64,000 nt of DNA from Ruegeria_B marisflavi (lineage in GTDB: Bacteria; Pseudomonadota; Alphaproteobacteria; Rhodobacterales; Rhodobacteraceae). The stretch's first letter is position 1, and each line of letters opens with the position of its first letter. Positions 25,983-33,711 of the stretch are shown one piece after another. The notes under the pieces are model-generated. The model was not told the origin of the DNA. It saw only the letters and a list, made by a program, of their open reading frames with translations, and did not search any database. Position numbers and translations under genes: made by a program. The DNA lies in the NCBI RefSeq assembly GCF_025673445.1, contig NZ_JAOVQN010000015.1:62001-126000 (forward strand), given 5' to 3'.

Positions 25983-27764
25983 ATGCCCATCTATACCGCG
26001 CCGACCAAGGATTCGCAGTTCATCCTGCACGAAGTGCTCAAGGTCTCGGAATCCGACATTCCCGGCTATGCCGAACTGGACCCCGAATTCACCGGCGCCG
26101 TGCTGGAAGAAGCCGGCAAGATCGCCTCGAACGTGCTGCACCCGCTGAACGCGGTGGGCGACACCGAGGGGTGCCGGCTGGAAAACGGCGTGGTCTATAC
26201 CCCTACTGGCTTCAAGGAGGCCTTTGAACAAGTCAAGGAAGGCGGCTGGACCGGGCTGGACATGCCCGAGCAATATGGTGGCCAGAACATGCCCTATGTG
26301 ATCGGCACCGCGGTGGGCGAGATGTTCTCGGCCTCGAACCAGGCCTTTACCATGTATCAGGGCCTGACCCATGGCGCCGCCTCGGCGATCCTGGCGCATG
26401 GGACGGACGAGCAGAAGGATACCTATCTGCCCAAGATGGTGTCCTGCGAATGGACCGGCACCATGAACCTGACCGAACCCCATTGCGGCACCGACCTGGG
26501 CCTGATGCGCACCAAGGCCGAACCGCAGGCGGATGGTTCCTACAAGATCACCGGGCAGAAGATCTTTATCTCGTCGGGCGATCACGACATGGTCGACAAT
26601 ATCGTGCATCTGGTGCTTGCCAAGATCGTGGGCGGCCCCGAAGGCATCAAGGGCGTGTCGCTGTTCATTGTCCCGAAGTTCATGGTTAACGAGGATGGCA
26701 GCCTGGGCGCACGCAACGCGGTCTCGGTCGGCAAGATCGAGGAAAAGATGGGCATCCACGGCAATTCGACCTGTGTGATGAACTATGACGGCGCCACCGG
26801 CTATCTGCTGGGCGAGGAACACAAGGGCATGCGCGCCATGTTCACCATGATGAACGAGGCCCGGCTGGGCGTCGGCATGCAGGGCCTGGCCCAGGCCGAT
26901 GCCGCGTACCAGAACGCCCTGGAATATGCCAAGGACCGGCTTCAGGGCCGCGACGTGACCGGGGCCAAGAACCCCGATGGCCCGGCCGATCCGCTGATCG
27001 TACACCCCGACATCCGTCGCAACCTGATGGACCAGAAGAGCTTCACCGAGGGCGCCCGCGCCTTCATCCTGTGGGGCGCCACCATGATCGACGCGGCCCA
27101 TCGCGCCGGCGACAAGGATGCCGATGGGCTGGTGTCGTTGCTGACACCGGTGATCAAGGGCTTCCTGACCGATCAGGGCTATGACATGACCGTGCAGGCG
27201 CAGCAGGTCTATGGCGGCCATGGCTACATCGAGGAATGGGGCATGTCGCAATACACCCGCGACGCCCGCATTGCGATGATCTATGAGGGCGCCAATGGCG
27301 TGCAGGCGCTGGATCTGGTGGGCCGCAAACTCGCCCAGGACGGCGGCAAGCACGTGATGGCCTTCTTCGAGCTGGTCAAAAGCTTCTGCAAGGACAACGC
27401 GGGCCAGGACGAGGCCTATGACAAGGCCTTCACCGAACCGCTGAAGGCAGCATCCAAGGACCTCCAAGCAGCGGGTATGTATTTCATGCAGAACGGCATG
27501 AAGAACCCCAACAATGCGCTGTCGGGGTCCTATGACTTCATGCACATGTTCGGCCATGTCTGCCTGGGCCTGATGTGGGCGCAGATGGCCAAGGCAGCGC
27601 GTGACGCACTGGATGGCGGCGCCTCGGATACCGCGTTCTACGAGACCAAGATCGCCACCGGCCGCTATTACATGGCCCGCCGCCTGCCCGCCACCGCCCT
27701 GCACTTGGCCCGTATCCAGACTGGCGCCGACACGGTCATGGCGCTGGACGCCGCCAACTTCTAA
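25983..27764 (+). CDS. Acyl-CoA dehydrogenase, long form with C-terminal extension (FadE/DmdC type)
   Basis: FAD enzyme introducing the alpha-beta double bond in acyl-CoAs, 593 residues, the long type with an extra C-terminal domain (from about 460). Substrate-binding MNLTEPHCGTDLGLM, flavin-contacting QKIFISSGDHD and the catalytic base Glu435 in IYEGANGVQALDLVGRKL are all present. DmdC (methylmercaptopropionyl-CoA dehydrogenase of DMSP demethylation) belongs to this same group and roseobacters carry several paralogues; the thiolase and FadJ-type genes downstream favour general beta-oxidation. First structural gene after the MerR regulator. Confidence 0.9.
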   Translation: MPIYTAPTKDSQFILHEVLKVSESDIPGYAELDPEFTGAVLEEAGKIASNVLHPLNAVGDTEGCRLENGVVYTPTGFKEAFEQVKEGGWTGLDMPEQYGGQNMPYVIGTAVGEMFSASNQAFTMYQGLTHGAASAILAHGTDEQKDTYLPKMVSCEWTGTMNLTEPHCGTDLGLMRTKAEPQADGSYKITGQKIFISSGDHDMVDNIVHLVLAKIVGGPEGIKGVSLFIVPKFMVNEDGSLGARNAVSVGKIEEKMGIHGNSTCVMNYDGATGYLLGEEHKGMRAMFTMMNEARLGVGMQGLAQADAAYQNALEYAKDRLQGRDVTGAKNPDGPADPLIVHPDIRRNLMDQKSFTEGARAFILWGATMIDAAHRAGDKDADGLVSLLTPVIKGFLTDQGYDMTVQAQQVYGGHGYIEEWGMSQYTRDARIAMIYEGANGVQALDLVGRKLAQDGGKHVMAFFELVKSFCKDNAGQDEAYDKAFTEPLKAASKDLQAAGMYFMQNGMKNPNNALSGSYDFMHMFGHVCLGLMWAQMAKAARDALDGGASDTAFYETKIATGRYYMARRLPATALHLARIQTGADTVMALDAANF

Positions 27765-27770
27765 ACCAGA

Positions 27771-27790
27771 GGTGGGCAGGAATGCCCACC
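27771..27790 (+). terminator. Hairpin after the acyl-CoA dehydrogenase
   Basis: GGTGGGCA-GGAA-TGCCCACC: perfect 8-bp stem with a 4-base loop, seven bases after the stop. No T-run follows, and the downstream genes point the same way, so it may be a partial terminator or an mRNA processing/stability element within the operon. Confidence 0.5.
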
Positions 27791-27817
27791 CTACCCCGCC
27801 TTGATGGGAGGACCTGG

Positions 27818-28030
27818 ATGCCCAAACGTTTCCGCCTGACCCGCCGTTTCCCGGTCGCGATGACCGAAGATGGCTTTCGCCGCCTCAAGGCGTTCAGCAA
27901 GGACGCCGGTCTCGACGAAGGCGAAGCGCTGTCGTTCCTGTTCGAGAATTTCAACAGCGTGATCAACGAGGAGAACCTGATCCACCGGCTGCGCCTGTTC
28001 AACGCCGAACTCGACGACCGCAAGCGGTAA
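27818..28030 (+). CDS. Small conserved hypothetical protein
   Basis: 70 residues, starting MPKRFRLTRRF behind GGGAGGACC. Basic N-terminus, then a helical part (EDGFRRLKAFSKDAGLDEGEALSF is split by a Gly-Leu turn) and a charged end. The layout resembles ribbon-helix-helix-like small DNA-binding proteins but I cannot assign it. It sits between acyl-CoA dehydrogenase and GST genes. Confidence 0.6.
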   Translation: MPKRFRLTRRFPVAMTEDGFRRLKAFSKDAGLDEGEALSFLFENFNSVINEENLIHRLRLFNAELDDRKR

Positions 28031-28066
28031 GAGACGCCTTCGGCGAGAGTATTTGCAGCGGAATGA
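28031..28066 (+). repeat. Rhodobacterales intergenic repeat, copy B
   Basis: Core GAGTATTT (28047-28054) followed by GCAGCGGAATGAAG, oriented plus. Faces copy C about 155 bases on in the opposite orientation, so together they make a long imperfect inverted repeat between two genes of one operon. The 28067-28221 stretch between the copies has no supportable gene. Confidence 0.6.
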
Positions 28067-28221
28067 AGAACACGCGTGTCCACCCCGCCCTCCGACCCGA
28101 CCGCCAGGCGGAACGCAGGCGGGACGGCGGGGCTTCACTCCGCGCGGCCATCGGCTCTCCAGCCTGTACCGCAGCCGAAAACAAACCAGATTAACCTTAA
28201 TGCCCGGTAAAGAGGCCCCTG

Positions 28222-28275
28222 CTTCATTTCGCCGGAAATACTCCACGGGGGTGCGGGGGTGTGAAACCCCCGCCG
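28222..28275 (-). repeat. Rhodobacterales intergenic repeat, copy C, with hairpin
   Basis: Read on the minus strand: a GGGGGTTTCAC-type hairpin, then GGAGTATTT (plus-strand AAATACTCC at 28236-28244) and CCGGCGAAATGAAG. The hairpin GGGGGT/ACCCCC is at 28255-28260 and 28266-28271. This is the fullest of four copies in the window. Confidence 0.6.
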
Positions 28276-28300
28276 CGACATTGGCCTAAGGGAGGCGACG

Positions 28301-28939
28301 ATGACGATCAAACTCTACTGCTTCGGAGAAAGCGGCAATTCCTACAAGGCGGCGCTGGCACTGCAACTCTCTGACCTCGACTGGGAGCCGGTCTATGTCG
28401 ACTTCTTCGGAGGTGAGACCCGCACGCCGGAATACCGCGCCAATATCAACGAACTGGGCGAGGCCCCAGTGCTGGTGGATGGCGATTTCCGCACCAGCCA
28501 GTCGGGCTGTATCCAGGCCTATGTGACGGAAAAATCGGGCAAGTTCGGCGGCAAGACCCGCGAGGAGAACTATGACATCCTGCGCTGGGTGCTGTGGGAC
28601 AACCACAAGCTCAGCTCGATGGCCGGGCTGACCCGTTTCCTGATGAACTTCCTGCCCGAGGACAAGCGCCCGCAAGAGGTGATCGCGTTTAACCAGGGTC
28701 GGCTCAAAGCCGCCTATGCCACGCTGAACGCCCATCTGGAGGGCCGCGACTGGATCGTGGGCGATGGCGTCACCAATGCCGATCTCAGCTGCTGCGGTTA
28801 TCTCTACTATCCCGAGCCTTTCGGTTTCGACCGTGCCGAATGGCCCAATATCGACGCCTGGTTGGGCCGTATCTCTGCCCTGCCCGGCTGGAAACACCCC
28901 TATGACCTGATGCCCGGCAATCCGTCGGATCGAGCTTGA
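28301..28939 (+). CDS. Glutathione S-transferase family protein
   Basis: 212-residue GST fold: CFGESGNSYKAALAL at the catalytic end, cis-Pro in EAPVLVDGDF, GSH-contact TSQSGCI, and the helical domain with WIVGDGVTNADLSCCGYL. Unlike the GST at 15.9 kb it is embedded among beta-oxidation genes, 10 bases before the thiolase, implying a role with reactive or CoA-derived intermediates (inference). Confidence 0.87.
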   Translation: MTIKLYCFGESGNSYKAALALQLSDLDWEPVYVDFFGGETRTPEYRANINELGEAPVLVDGDFRTSQSGCIQAYVTEKSGKFGGKTREENYDILRWVLWDNHKLSSMAGLTRFLMNFLPEDKRPQEVIAFNQGRLKAAYATLNAHLEGRDWIVGDGVTNADLSCCGYLYYPEPFGFDRAEWPNIDAWLGRISALPGWKHPYDLMPGNPSDRA

Positions 28940-28949
28940 GGAGACCACT

Positions 28950-30161
28950 ATGACCGAAGCTTACATTTATGACGCCCTGCGCACGCCGCGCGGCAAGGGC
29001 CGCAAGGACGGCGCGCTGCACGAGGTGACCTCGGTGCGTCTGTCGGCGCTGACGCTGAACGCGCTGAAAGAGCGCAACAATCTCGAAGGCCACGCGGTCG
29101 AGGACGTGATCTGGGGCAATGTGACCCAGGTGATGGAACAGGGCGGCTGTCTTGCGCGTTCGGCGGTGCTGGCCTCGGACCTGGATGAGCGTATTCCGGG
29201 CCTGGCGATCAACCGCTTTTGCGCGAGCGGCATGGAGGCGGTCAACCTGGCCGCCAACCAGGTCAAGGGCGGCGCCGGTGATGCCTATATCGCTGGCGGG
29301 GTCGAGATGATGGGCCGTGTGGCCATGGGCAGCGACGGTGCCGCCATCGCCGTCGATCCGACCCTGGCGATTGACCGGTATTTCGTGCCGCAGGGCATTT
29401 CGGCCGATATCATCGCGACCGAATACGGCTTCACCCGCGACCAGGCCGACGCGCTGGCGATGGAGAGCCAGCGTCGCGCCAAGGAGGCCTGGGACGAGGG
29501 CCGTTTTGCCAAGTCGGTCATCACTGTGCGCGACCAGAACGGCCTGCCGATCCTGGATCATGACGAATACATGCGTCCGGGCACCGACATGCAGTCGCTG
29601 GGTGGCCTCAACCCCGCCTTCCAGATGATGGGCGAGCAGATGCCCGGGTTCGACAAGGTGGCGATGCTGAAGTACCCGCATCTGGAGCGGATCAACCATA
29701 TCCACCATGCCGGTAACTCCTCGGGCATCGTGGATGGCGCTGCTGGCGTGCTGATCGGCAACAAGGCATTCGGCGAGAAATATGGGCTGAAGCCGCGCGC
29801 GCGCATCAAGGCCACCGCCAAGATCGGCACCGATCCAACCATCATGCTGACCGGCCCGGTGCCGGTGACCGAGAAGATCCTGGCGGACAACGGCATGAAG
29901 ATCGGCGATCTCGACCTGTTCGAGGTGAACGAAGCCTTTGCGTCGGTCGTCCTGCGCTTCCAGCAGGCGTTCGATGTCGATCCCGCACTGGTCAACGTCA
30001 ACGGCGGCTCGATCGCGATGGGTCACCCGCTGGGCGCCACGGGTGCGATCATCATCGGCACCCTGCTGGACGAGCTGGAGCGTCGTGATCTGGAAACCGG
30101 TCTGGCAACGCTCTGCATTGCGTCTGGCATGGGCGCGGCCACCATCATCGAACGCGTGTAA
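28950..30161 (+). CDS. fadA: Acetyl-CoA acyltransferase (3-ketoacyl-CoA thiolase, FadA-like)
   Basis: Thiolase of 403 residues that cleaves 3-ketoacyl-CoA to acetyl-CoA plus a shortened acyl-CoA. The nucleophilic Cys91 is in NRFCASGMEAV, His359 in GGSIAMGHPLGATGA and the second Cys389 in LCIASGMGAA. Followed 11 bases later by the hydratase/dehydrogenase gene, so the two form the trifunctional beta-oxidation set. Confidence 0.92.
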   Translation: MTEAYIYDALRTPRGKGRKDGALHEVTSVRLSALTLNALKERNNLEGHAVEDVIWGNVTQVMEQGGCLARSAVLASDLDERIPGLAINRFCASGMEAVNLAANQVKGGAGDAYIAGGVEMMGRVAMGSDGAAIAVDPTLAIDRYFVPQGISADIIATEYGFTRDQADALAMESQRRAKEAWDEGRFAKSVITVRDQNGLPILDHDEYMRPGTDMQSLGGLNPAFQMMGEQMPGFDKVAMLKYPHLERINHIHHAGNSSGIVDGAAGVLIGNKAFGEKYGLKPRARIKATAKIGTDPTIMLTGPVPVTEKILADNGMKIGDLDLFEVNEAFASVVLRFQQAFDVDPALVNVNGGSIAMGHPLGATGAIIIGTLLDELERRDLETGLATLCIASGMGAATIIERV

Positions 30162-30172
30162 GGAGAGAACAC

Positions 30173-32374
30173 ATGGCTGATTTCAAATACTCCGTAGACG
30201 CGGACGGCGTCGCCTTCATCACCTGGGACGCCGAAGGCAAATCCATGAACGTGATGACCCGCGAAGCTTTTGAGCTGGTCGACGGGCTGGTCGATCAGGC
30301 GCTGGCCGATGACGCGGTCAAGGGTATCGTCGTCACCAGCGGCAAGTCAGACTTTGCCGGGGGCATGGACCTGAACACGCTGGCCGTAATCCGCGAGGAA
30401 GCGGGCGACAACCCGGCCCAGGGCCTTTTTGACTTTGTCATGGGCGGCCACCGCATCCTGCGCAAGCTGGAACTGGCGGGCATGGACGCGAAGACCAAGA
30501 AGGGCGGCAAGCCGGTGGCCTGCGCCATCAACGGCACCTGCGCCGGGATCGGCACCGAGATCGCGCTGGCCTGTCATCACCGAGTGATGACCAACAATCC
30601 CAAGGCCAAGATCGGCCTGCCCGAGATCCTGCTGGGCATCTTCCCCGGCGGCGGCGGCACCATCCGCTATTCCCGCATGGTGGGCGCCATGGCGGCGGCC
30701 CCGGTGCTGCTGGAAGGCAAGATGATGGACCCGGCCAAGGCCAAGGGCGCGCAGATGGTCGATGCCCTGGCGGATGATCCGGTCGCCGCGGCCAAGGAAT
30801 GGGTTCTGAACGCCAAGGATGCCGACCTGGTCAAACCCTGGGACGCCAAGGGATACAAGATGCCCGGCGGCGCACCCTATCACCCGGCGGGCTTCATGAC
30901 CTTTGTCGGCGCCTCGGCCATGGTCAACGGCAAGACCCAAGGTGCCTTCCCCGCCCCCAAGGCACTGCTGAGCGCGATCTACGAGGGCGCGCTGGTCGAT
31001 TTCGACACCGCGCTGCGCATCGAGGCACGCTGGTTCACCCATGTGCTGATGAACCCCTCCTCCTCGGCCATGATCCGCAGCCTCTTCATCAACAAGCAGG
31101 CGCTGGAAAAGGGCGCAGTGCGGCCCAAGGACATCCCCGACCAGCGGGTCAAGAAGCTGGGCGTGCTGGGCGCGGGCATGATGGGCGCGGGCATCGCGTT
31201 GGTCAGCGCGCAGGCGGGCATGGAGGTCGTTCTGATCGACCGTGACCAGGCCGCCGCCGACAAGGGCAAGGCCTATACCGAAGCTTACCTCGACAAGGGG
31301 ATGAAGCGCGGCAAGGTCACCGCCGAAAAGAAAGAGGCGATGCTGGGCCTGATCACCGCCACCCCGGATCTGGACGCGCTCAAGGGCTGTGACCTGATCA
31401 TCGAGGCGGTGTTCGAGGATCCGGGCGTGAAGGCCGAGATGACCAAGAAGGTCGAGGCGATCATCCCCGAGGACTGCATCTTTGCCTCCAACACCTCGAC
31501 CCTGCCGATCACCGGCTTGGCCAAGGCAAGCGTGCGGCCCGAGCAGTTCATCGGCATCCACTTCTTCTCGCCGGTCGAAAAGATGCTGCTGGTCGAGATC
31601 ATCAAGGGCAAGGAAACCGGCCCGCGCGCGGTGGCCAAGGCGCTGGATTACGTGCGCCAGATTCGCAAGACCCCGATCGTGGTCAATGATGCGCGCTTCT
31701 TCTACTGCAACCGCTGCATCATCCCGTATGTCAACGAAGGCGCGCGGATGATCACCGAGGGCGTGTCGCCGGTGCTGATCGACAATGCGGCGCGGCAGCT
31801 GGGCTTCCCGGTGGGGCCGATCCAGCTGACCGACGAGACCTCGATCGACCTCGGCGCCAAGATCGCGCGGGCGACCAAGGCGGCGATGGGCAATGCCTAT
31901 CCCGAAAGCCCGGCTGACGACCTGATCTTCTGGATGGAAGAGCTGGGGCGGTTGGGCCGCAAGGCCAACGCGGGCTTCTTTGACTATGACGACAAGGGCA
32001 AGCGCACCGGCTACTGGAAAGGCATGCAGGACAAGTACCCGCTGGCCGAAGAGCAGCCCGACCTGATCGAGGTTCAGGAACGGCTGATGTTCGCGCAGGT
32101 GCTGGAGGCGGTCCGCGCGCTGGAAGAAGGCGTGCTGGAAGACATCCGCGAAGGCGACGTGGGCGCCATCCTGGCCTGGGGCTTTGCGCCCTGGTCGGGT
32201 GGTCCGCTGAGCTGGCTCGACATCATCGGCACGCCTTATGCGGCCGAACGCTGCGACCAGCTGGCGGCAAAATACGGCCAGCGTTTCGCCTGCCCGCCGC
32301 TGTTGCGCGAGATGGCCGACAAGGGCCAGACCTTTTACGGGCGTTTCAACCCCGAAGCAAAATCGGCGGCCTGA
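30173..32374 (+). CDS. fadJ: Fatty oxidation complex alpha subunit (enoyl-CoA hydratase / 3-hydroxyacyl-CoA dehydrogenase)
   Basis: Bifunctional enzyme, 733 residues. Residues 1-190 are the crotonase domain with GKSDFAGGMDL and GLPEILLGIFPGGGGT. From about 320 lies the NAD-binding domain, opening KKLGVLGAGMMGAGIA, with IGIHFFSPVEKM (catalytic His) and IVVNDARFFYCNR at the substrate side, then two C-terminal helical 3HCDH domains. Performs steps two and three of beta-oxidation; the partner thiolase is directly upstream. The label FadJ rather than FadB is arbitrary here. Confidence 0.93.
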   Translation: MADFKYSVDADGVAFITWDAEGKSMNVMTREAFELVDGLVDQALADDAVKGIVVTSGKSDFAGGMDLNTLAVIREEAGDNPAQGLFDFVMGGHRILRKLELAGMDAKTKKGGKPVACAINGTCAGIGTEIALACHHRVMTNNPKAKIGLPEILLGIFPGGGGTIRYSRMVGAMAAAPVLLEGKMMDPAKAKGAQMVDALADDPVAAAKEWVLNAKDADLVKPWDAKGYKMPGGAPYHPAGFMTFVGASAMVNGKTQGAFPAPKALLSAIYEGALVDFDTALRIEARWFTHVLMNPSSSAMIRSLFINKQALEKGAVRPKDIPDQRVKKLGVLGAGMMGAGIALVSAQAGMEVVLIDRDQAAADKGKAYTEAYLDKGMKRGKVTAEKKEAMLGLITATPDLDALKGCDLIIEAVFEDPGVKAEMTKKVEAIIPEDCIFASNTSTLPITGLAKASVRPEQFIGIHFFSPVEKMLLVEIIKGKETGPRAVAKALDYVRQIRKTPIVVNDARFFYCNRCIIPYVNEGARMITEGVSPVLIDNAARQLGFPVGPIQLTDETSIDLGAKIARATKAAMGNAYPESPADDLIFWMEELGRLGRKANAGFFDYDDKGKRTGYWKGMQDKYPLAEEQPDLIEVQERLMFAQVLEAVRALEEGVLEDIREGDVGAILAWGFAPWSGGPLSWLDIIGTPYAAERCDQLAAKYGQRFACPPLLREMADKGQTFYGRFNPEAKSAA

Positions 32375-32400
32375 TCTGTCAGGATGACAAGCATGACCGG

Positions 32401-32430
32401 CGCTCCCGCAAGGGGGCGTCGTTTTGCTTT
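32401..32430 (+). terminator. Rho-independent terminator after the beta-oxidation genes
   Basis: CGCTCCC-GCAA-GGGGGCG: 7-bp stem with one G-T pair and a stable GCAA tetraloop, followed by TCGTTTTGCTTT. Placed 27 bases after the fadJ stop. The clearest intrinsic terminator in the window. Confidence 0.75.
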
Positions 32431-32449
32431 ATGGGTATATCAGGGCGGG

Positions 32450-32818
32450 TCAAACCGGCTTGAAGTAGGCAATCTTTTCGTAGATCACGCCTTCGTCGCC
32501 GACCTTGAGAAGGGCAGATCCGCCCACGTCCGTGCCGACGAATTTCCACCAGGCCCAACGCAGAATGTATCCGTCACGATCCGCGGCAAGTTCGTCGGAA
32601 ACTTCGTAACGGCCCGTGCCACCTATGGATTTCATGCGATCCTCCCAGCTGAGCAGGTAATCCGCAAAGCTTTCCCTGGTTTTCGGCTAGGGGACCATGC
32701 CATCATACCAGAGATAGCCGGGCGCGGCGGCACGCATTGCACGCGCCGGATCCATGGACTGCACGCCCGCCAAATACTCAGCCAAGAGGGCTCGTCTTTT
32801 TTGGGGATTGCCGGTCAT
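32450..32818 (-). pseudogene. Small NTF2/SnoaL-like protein interrupted by an in-frame amber codon
   Basis: Reading the minus strand from ATG 32818, one frame runs 43 codons (beginning MTGNPQKRRALLAEYLAGV, ending YLWYDGMVP), meets TAG at 32687-32689, and continues in the same frame for 78 sense codons to the stop at 32450, ending VIYEKIAYFKPV. Both halves look protein-like, and WKFVGTDVGGSALL plus the ending suggest an NTF2/SnoaL-type fold (tentative). The second half alone could be translated from ATG 32635, preceded by GGGAGGATCGC, giving 61 residues. Either one mutation broke the gene, there is a sequencing error, or the distal part survives as a small gene. Confidence 0.6.
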
Positions 32819-32912
32819 GCCCGTAGGTACTCCCGAAATGCGATTTCAAAAAGCGCTGATCCAAGGGGGAGGTGATTTCCGTTCCTACGGATCGCCACCG
32901 CCCCATTGGCCG

Positions 32913-33590
32913 TTACATGGCGGCGGTGCGCGGCGTGATCTGCTGGCGGATCTGTTCGCCGACCGAATGGCGGGCGCGCTCCATGTCGTGTTCCAACTGC
33001 AAACGCACCCAGAAATCTCCAGCGGTGCTGAAATAGCGGGCCAGCCGCAACGAGGCCTCGACCCCGATCGGAGAGGTCCCGGCCAGCAGGTCGTTCACCC
33101 GGCCTTCGAGCAGGCCGGTGGCCAGCGCCAGTTCCCGGGGTGATATTCCGAGCGGATCGAGGTATTCCTCTTGCAGGACACGCCCCGGCGGCGGGCACAT
33201 GAAGACAGGTTTCGGTTTTTGCGCGTCCGGCGGCAGGATCTGCACTTCGGTAGCAAATCCTGCCGCCTTCCATGCCTCTATACCGCCCTCCATATGGACG
33301 ACATCGCGATGGCCCTCTTTCAGCAGCATCTTTCCTGCCGCTTCGGACCGTTTGCCGACTGCGCAATGCAGGACGACCTTCTTCTCGGGTACTGAAGGGA
33401 AAAGTTCGGGATCGAAGCTGGACAGGGGCAGCAGTAGGGCGCCCGAGATGTGTTCAACCTCATACTCCGAGGTTTCCCGGACATCGACCAGGAGGATCTC
33501 GTCGTTTTCCAGCCAGGCGTTGACCTGTGCGGCATCGGCGGCCGTAACTGTGGCTTTGGCGGTCTCGGTCACTTCGGCACTCCTTGTCAT
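32913..33590 (-). CDS. Rhodanese domain fused to a HigA/XRE-type helix-turn-helix
   Basis: 225 residues. Residues 15-110 are a rhodanese domain with LLVDVRETSEYEVEHISGA and the active-site loop LHCAVGKRSEAA, Cys included. After a short linker containing FMCPPPGRVLQEEY, residues 140-215 match the HigA antitoxin type of HTH: a P-G-x-x-L-x-E-E-x-L-x-P-L-G-I-S opening, LALATGLLEGRVNDLLAG as the HTH, and EASLRLARYFSTAGDFWVRLQ. No HigB toxin gene adjoins. It could be a sulfur- or redox-responsive regulator, with the rhodanese as sensor (inference). Start at 33590 chosen where the domain-like sequence begins; the longer frame to 33689 is unlikely. Confidence 0.8.
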   Translation of the reverse strand: MTRSAEVTETAKATVTAADAAQVNAWLENDEILLVDVRETSEYEVEHISGALLLPLSSFDPELFPSVPEKKVVLHCAVGKRSEAAGKMLLKEGHRDVVHMEGGIEAWKAAGFATEVQILPPDAQKPKPVFMCPPPGRVLQEEYLDPLGISPRELALATGLLEGRVNDLLAGTSPIGVEASLRLARYFSTAGDFWVRLQLEHDMERARHSVGEQIRQQITPRTAAM

Positions 33591-33711
33591 CTTTTCCACA
33601 TGGCGGTTGGGAAGGGTTGTGCAATTTGGTGGGATGCCACCAGTCTTCCTCTGCGTCAACATACTGGCTGAGCTGGCAGCAGGCAGCACCCGTGGTGTCC
33701 CGGCAGGCAGA

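Noticed and set aside
25968..27704. 578-codon open frame on the minus strand
   Set aside because: Complete antisense shadow of the acyl-CoA dehydrogenase. Composition is His/Arg/Gln/Gly-rich as expected from antisense GC-rich codons; no ribosome site or family features.
32384..32875. 163-codon plus-strand frame after fadJ
   Set aside because: It begins inside the terminator hairpin and is antisense to the amber-interrupted minus-strand gene, which reads far more like a protein.
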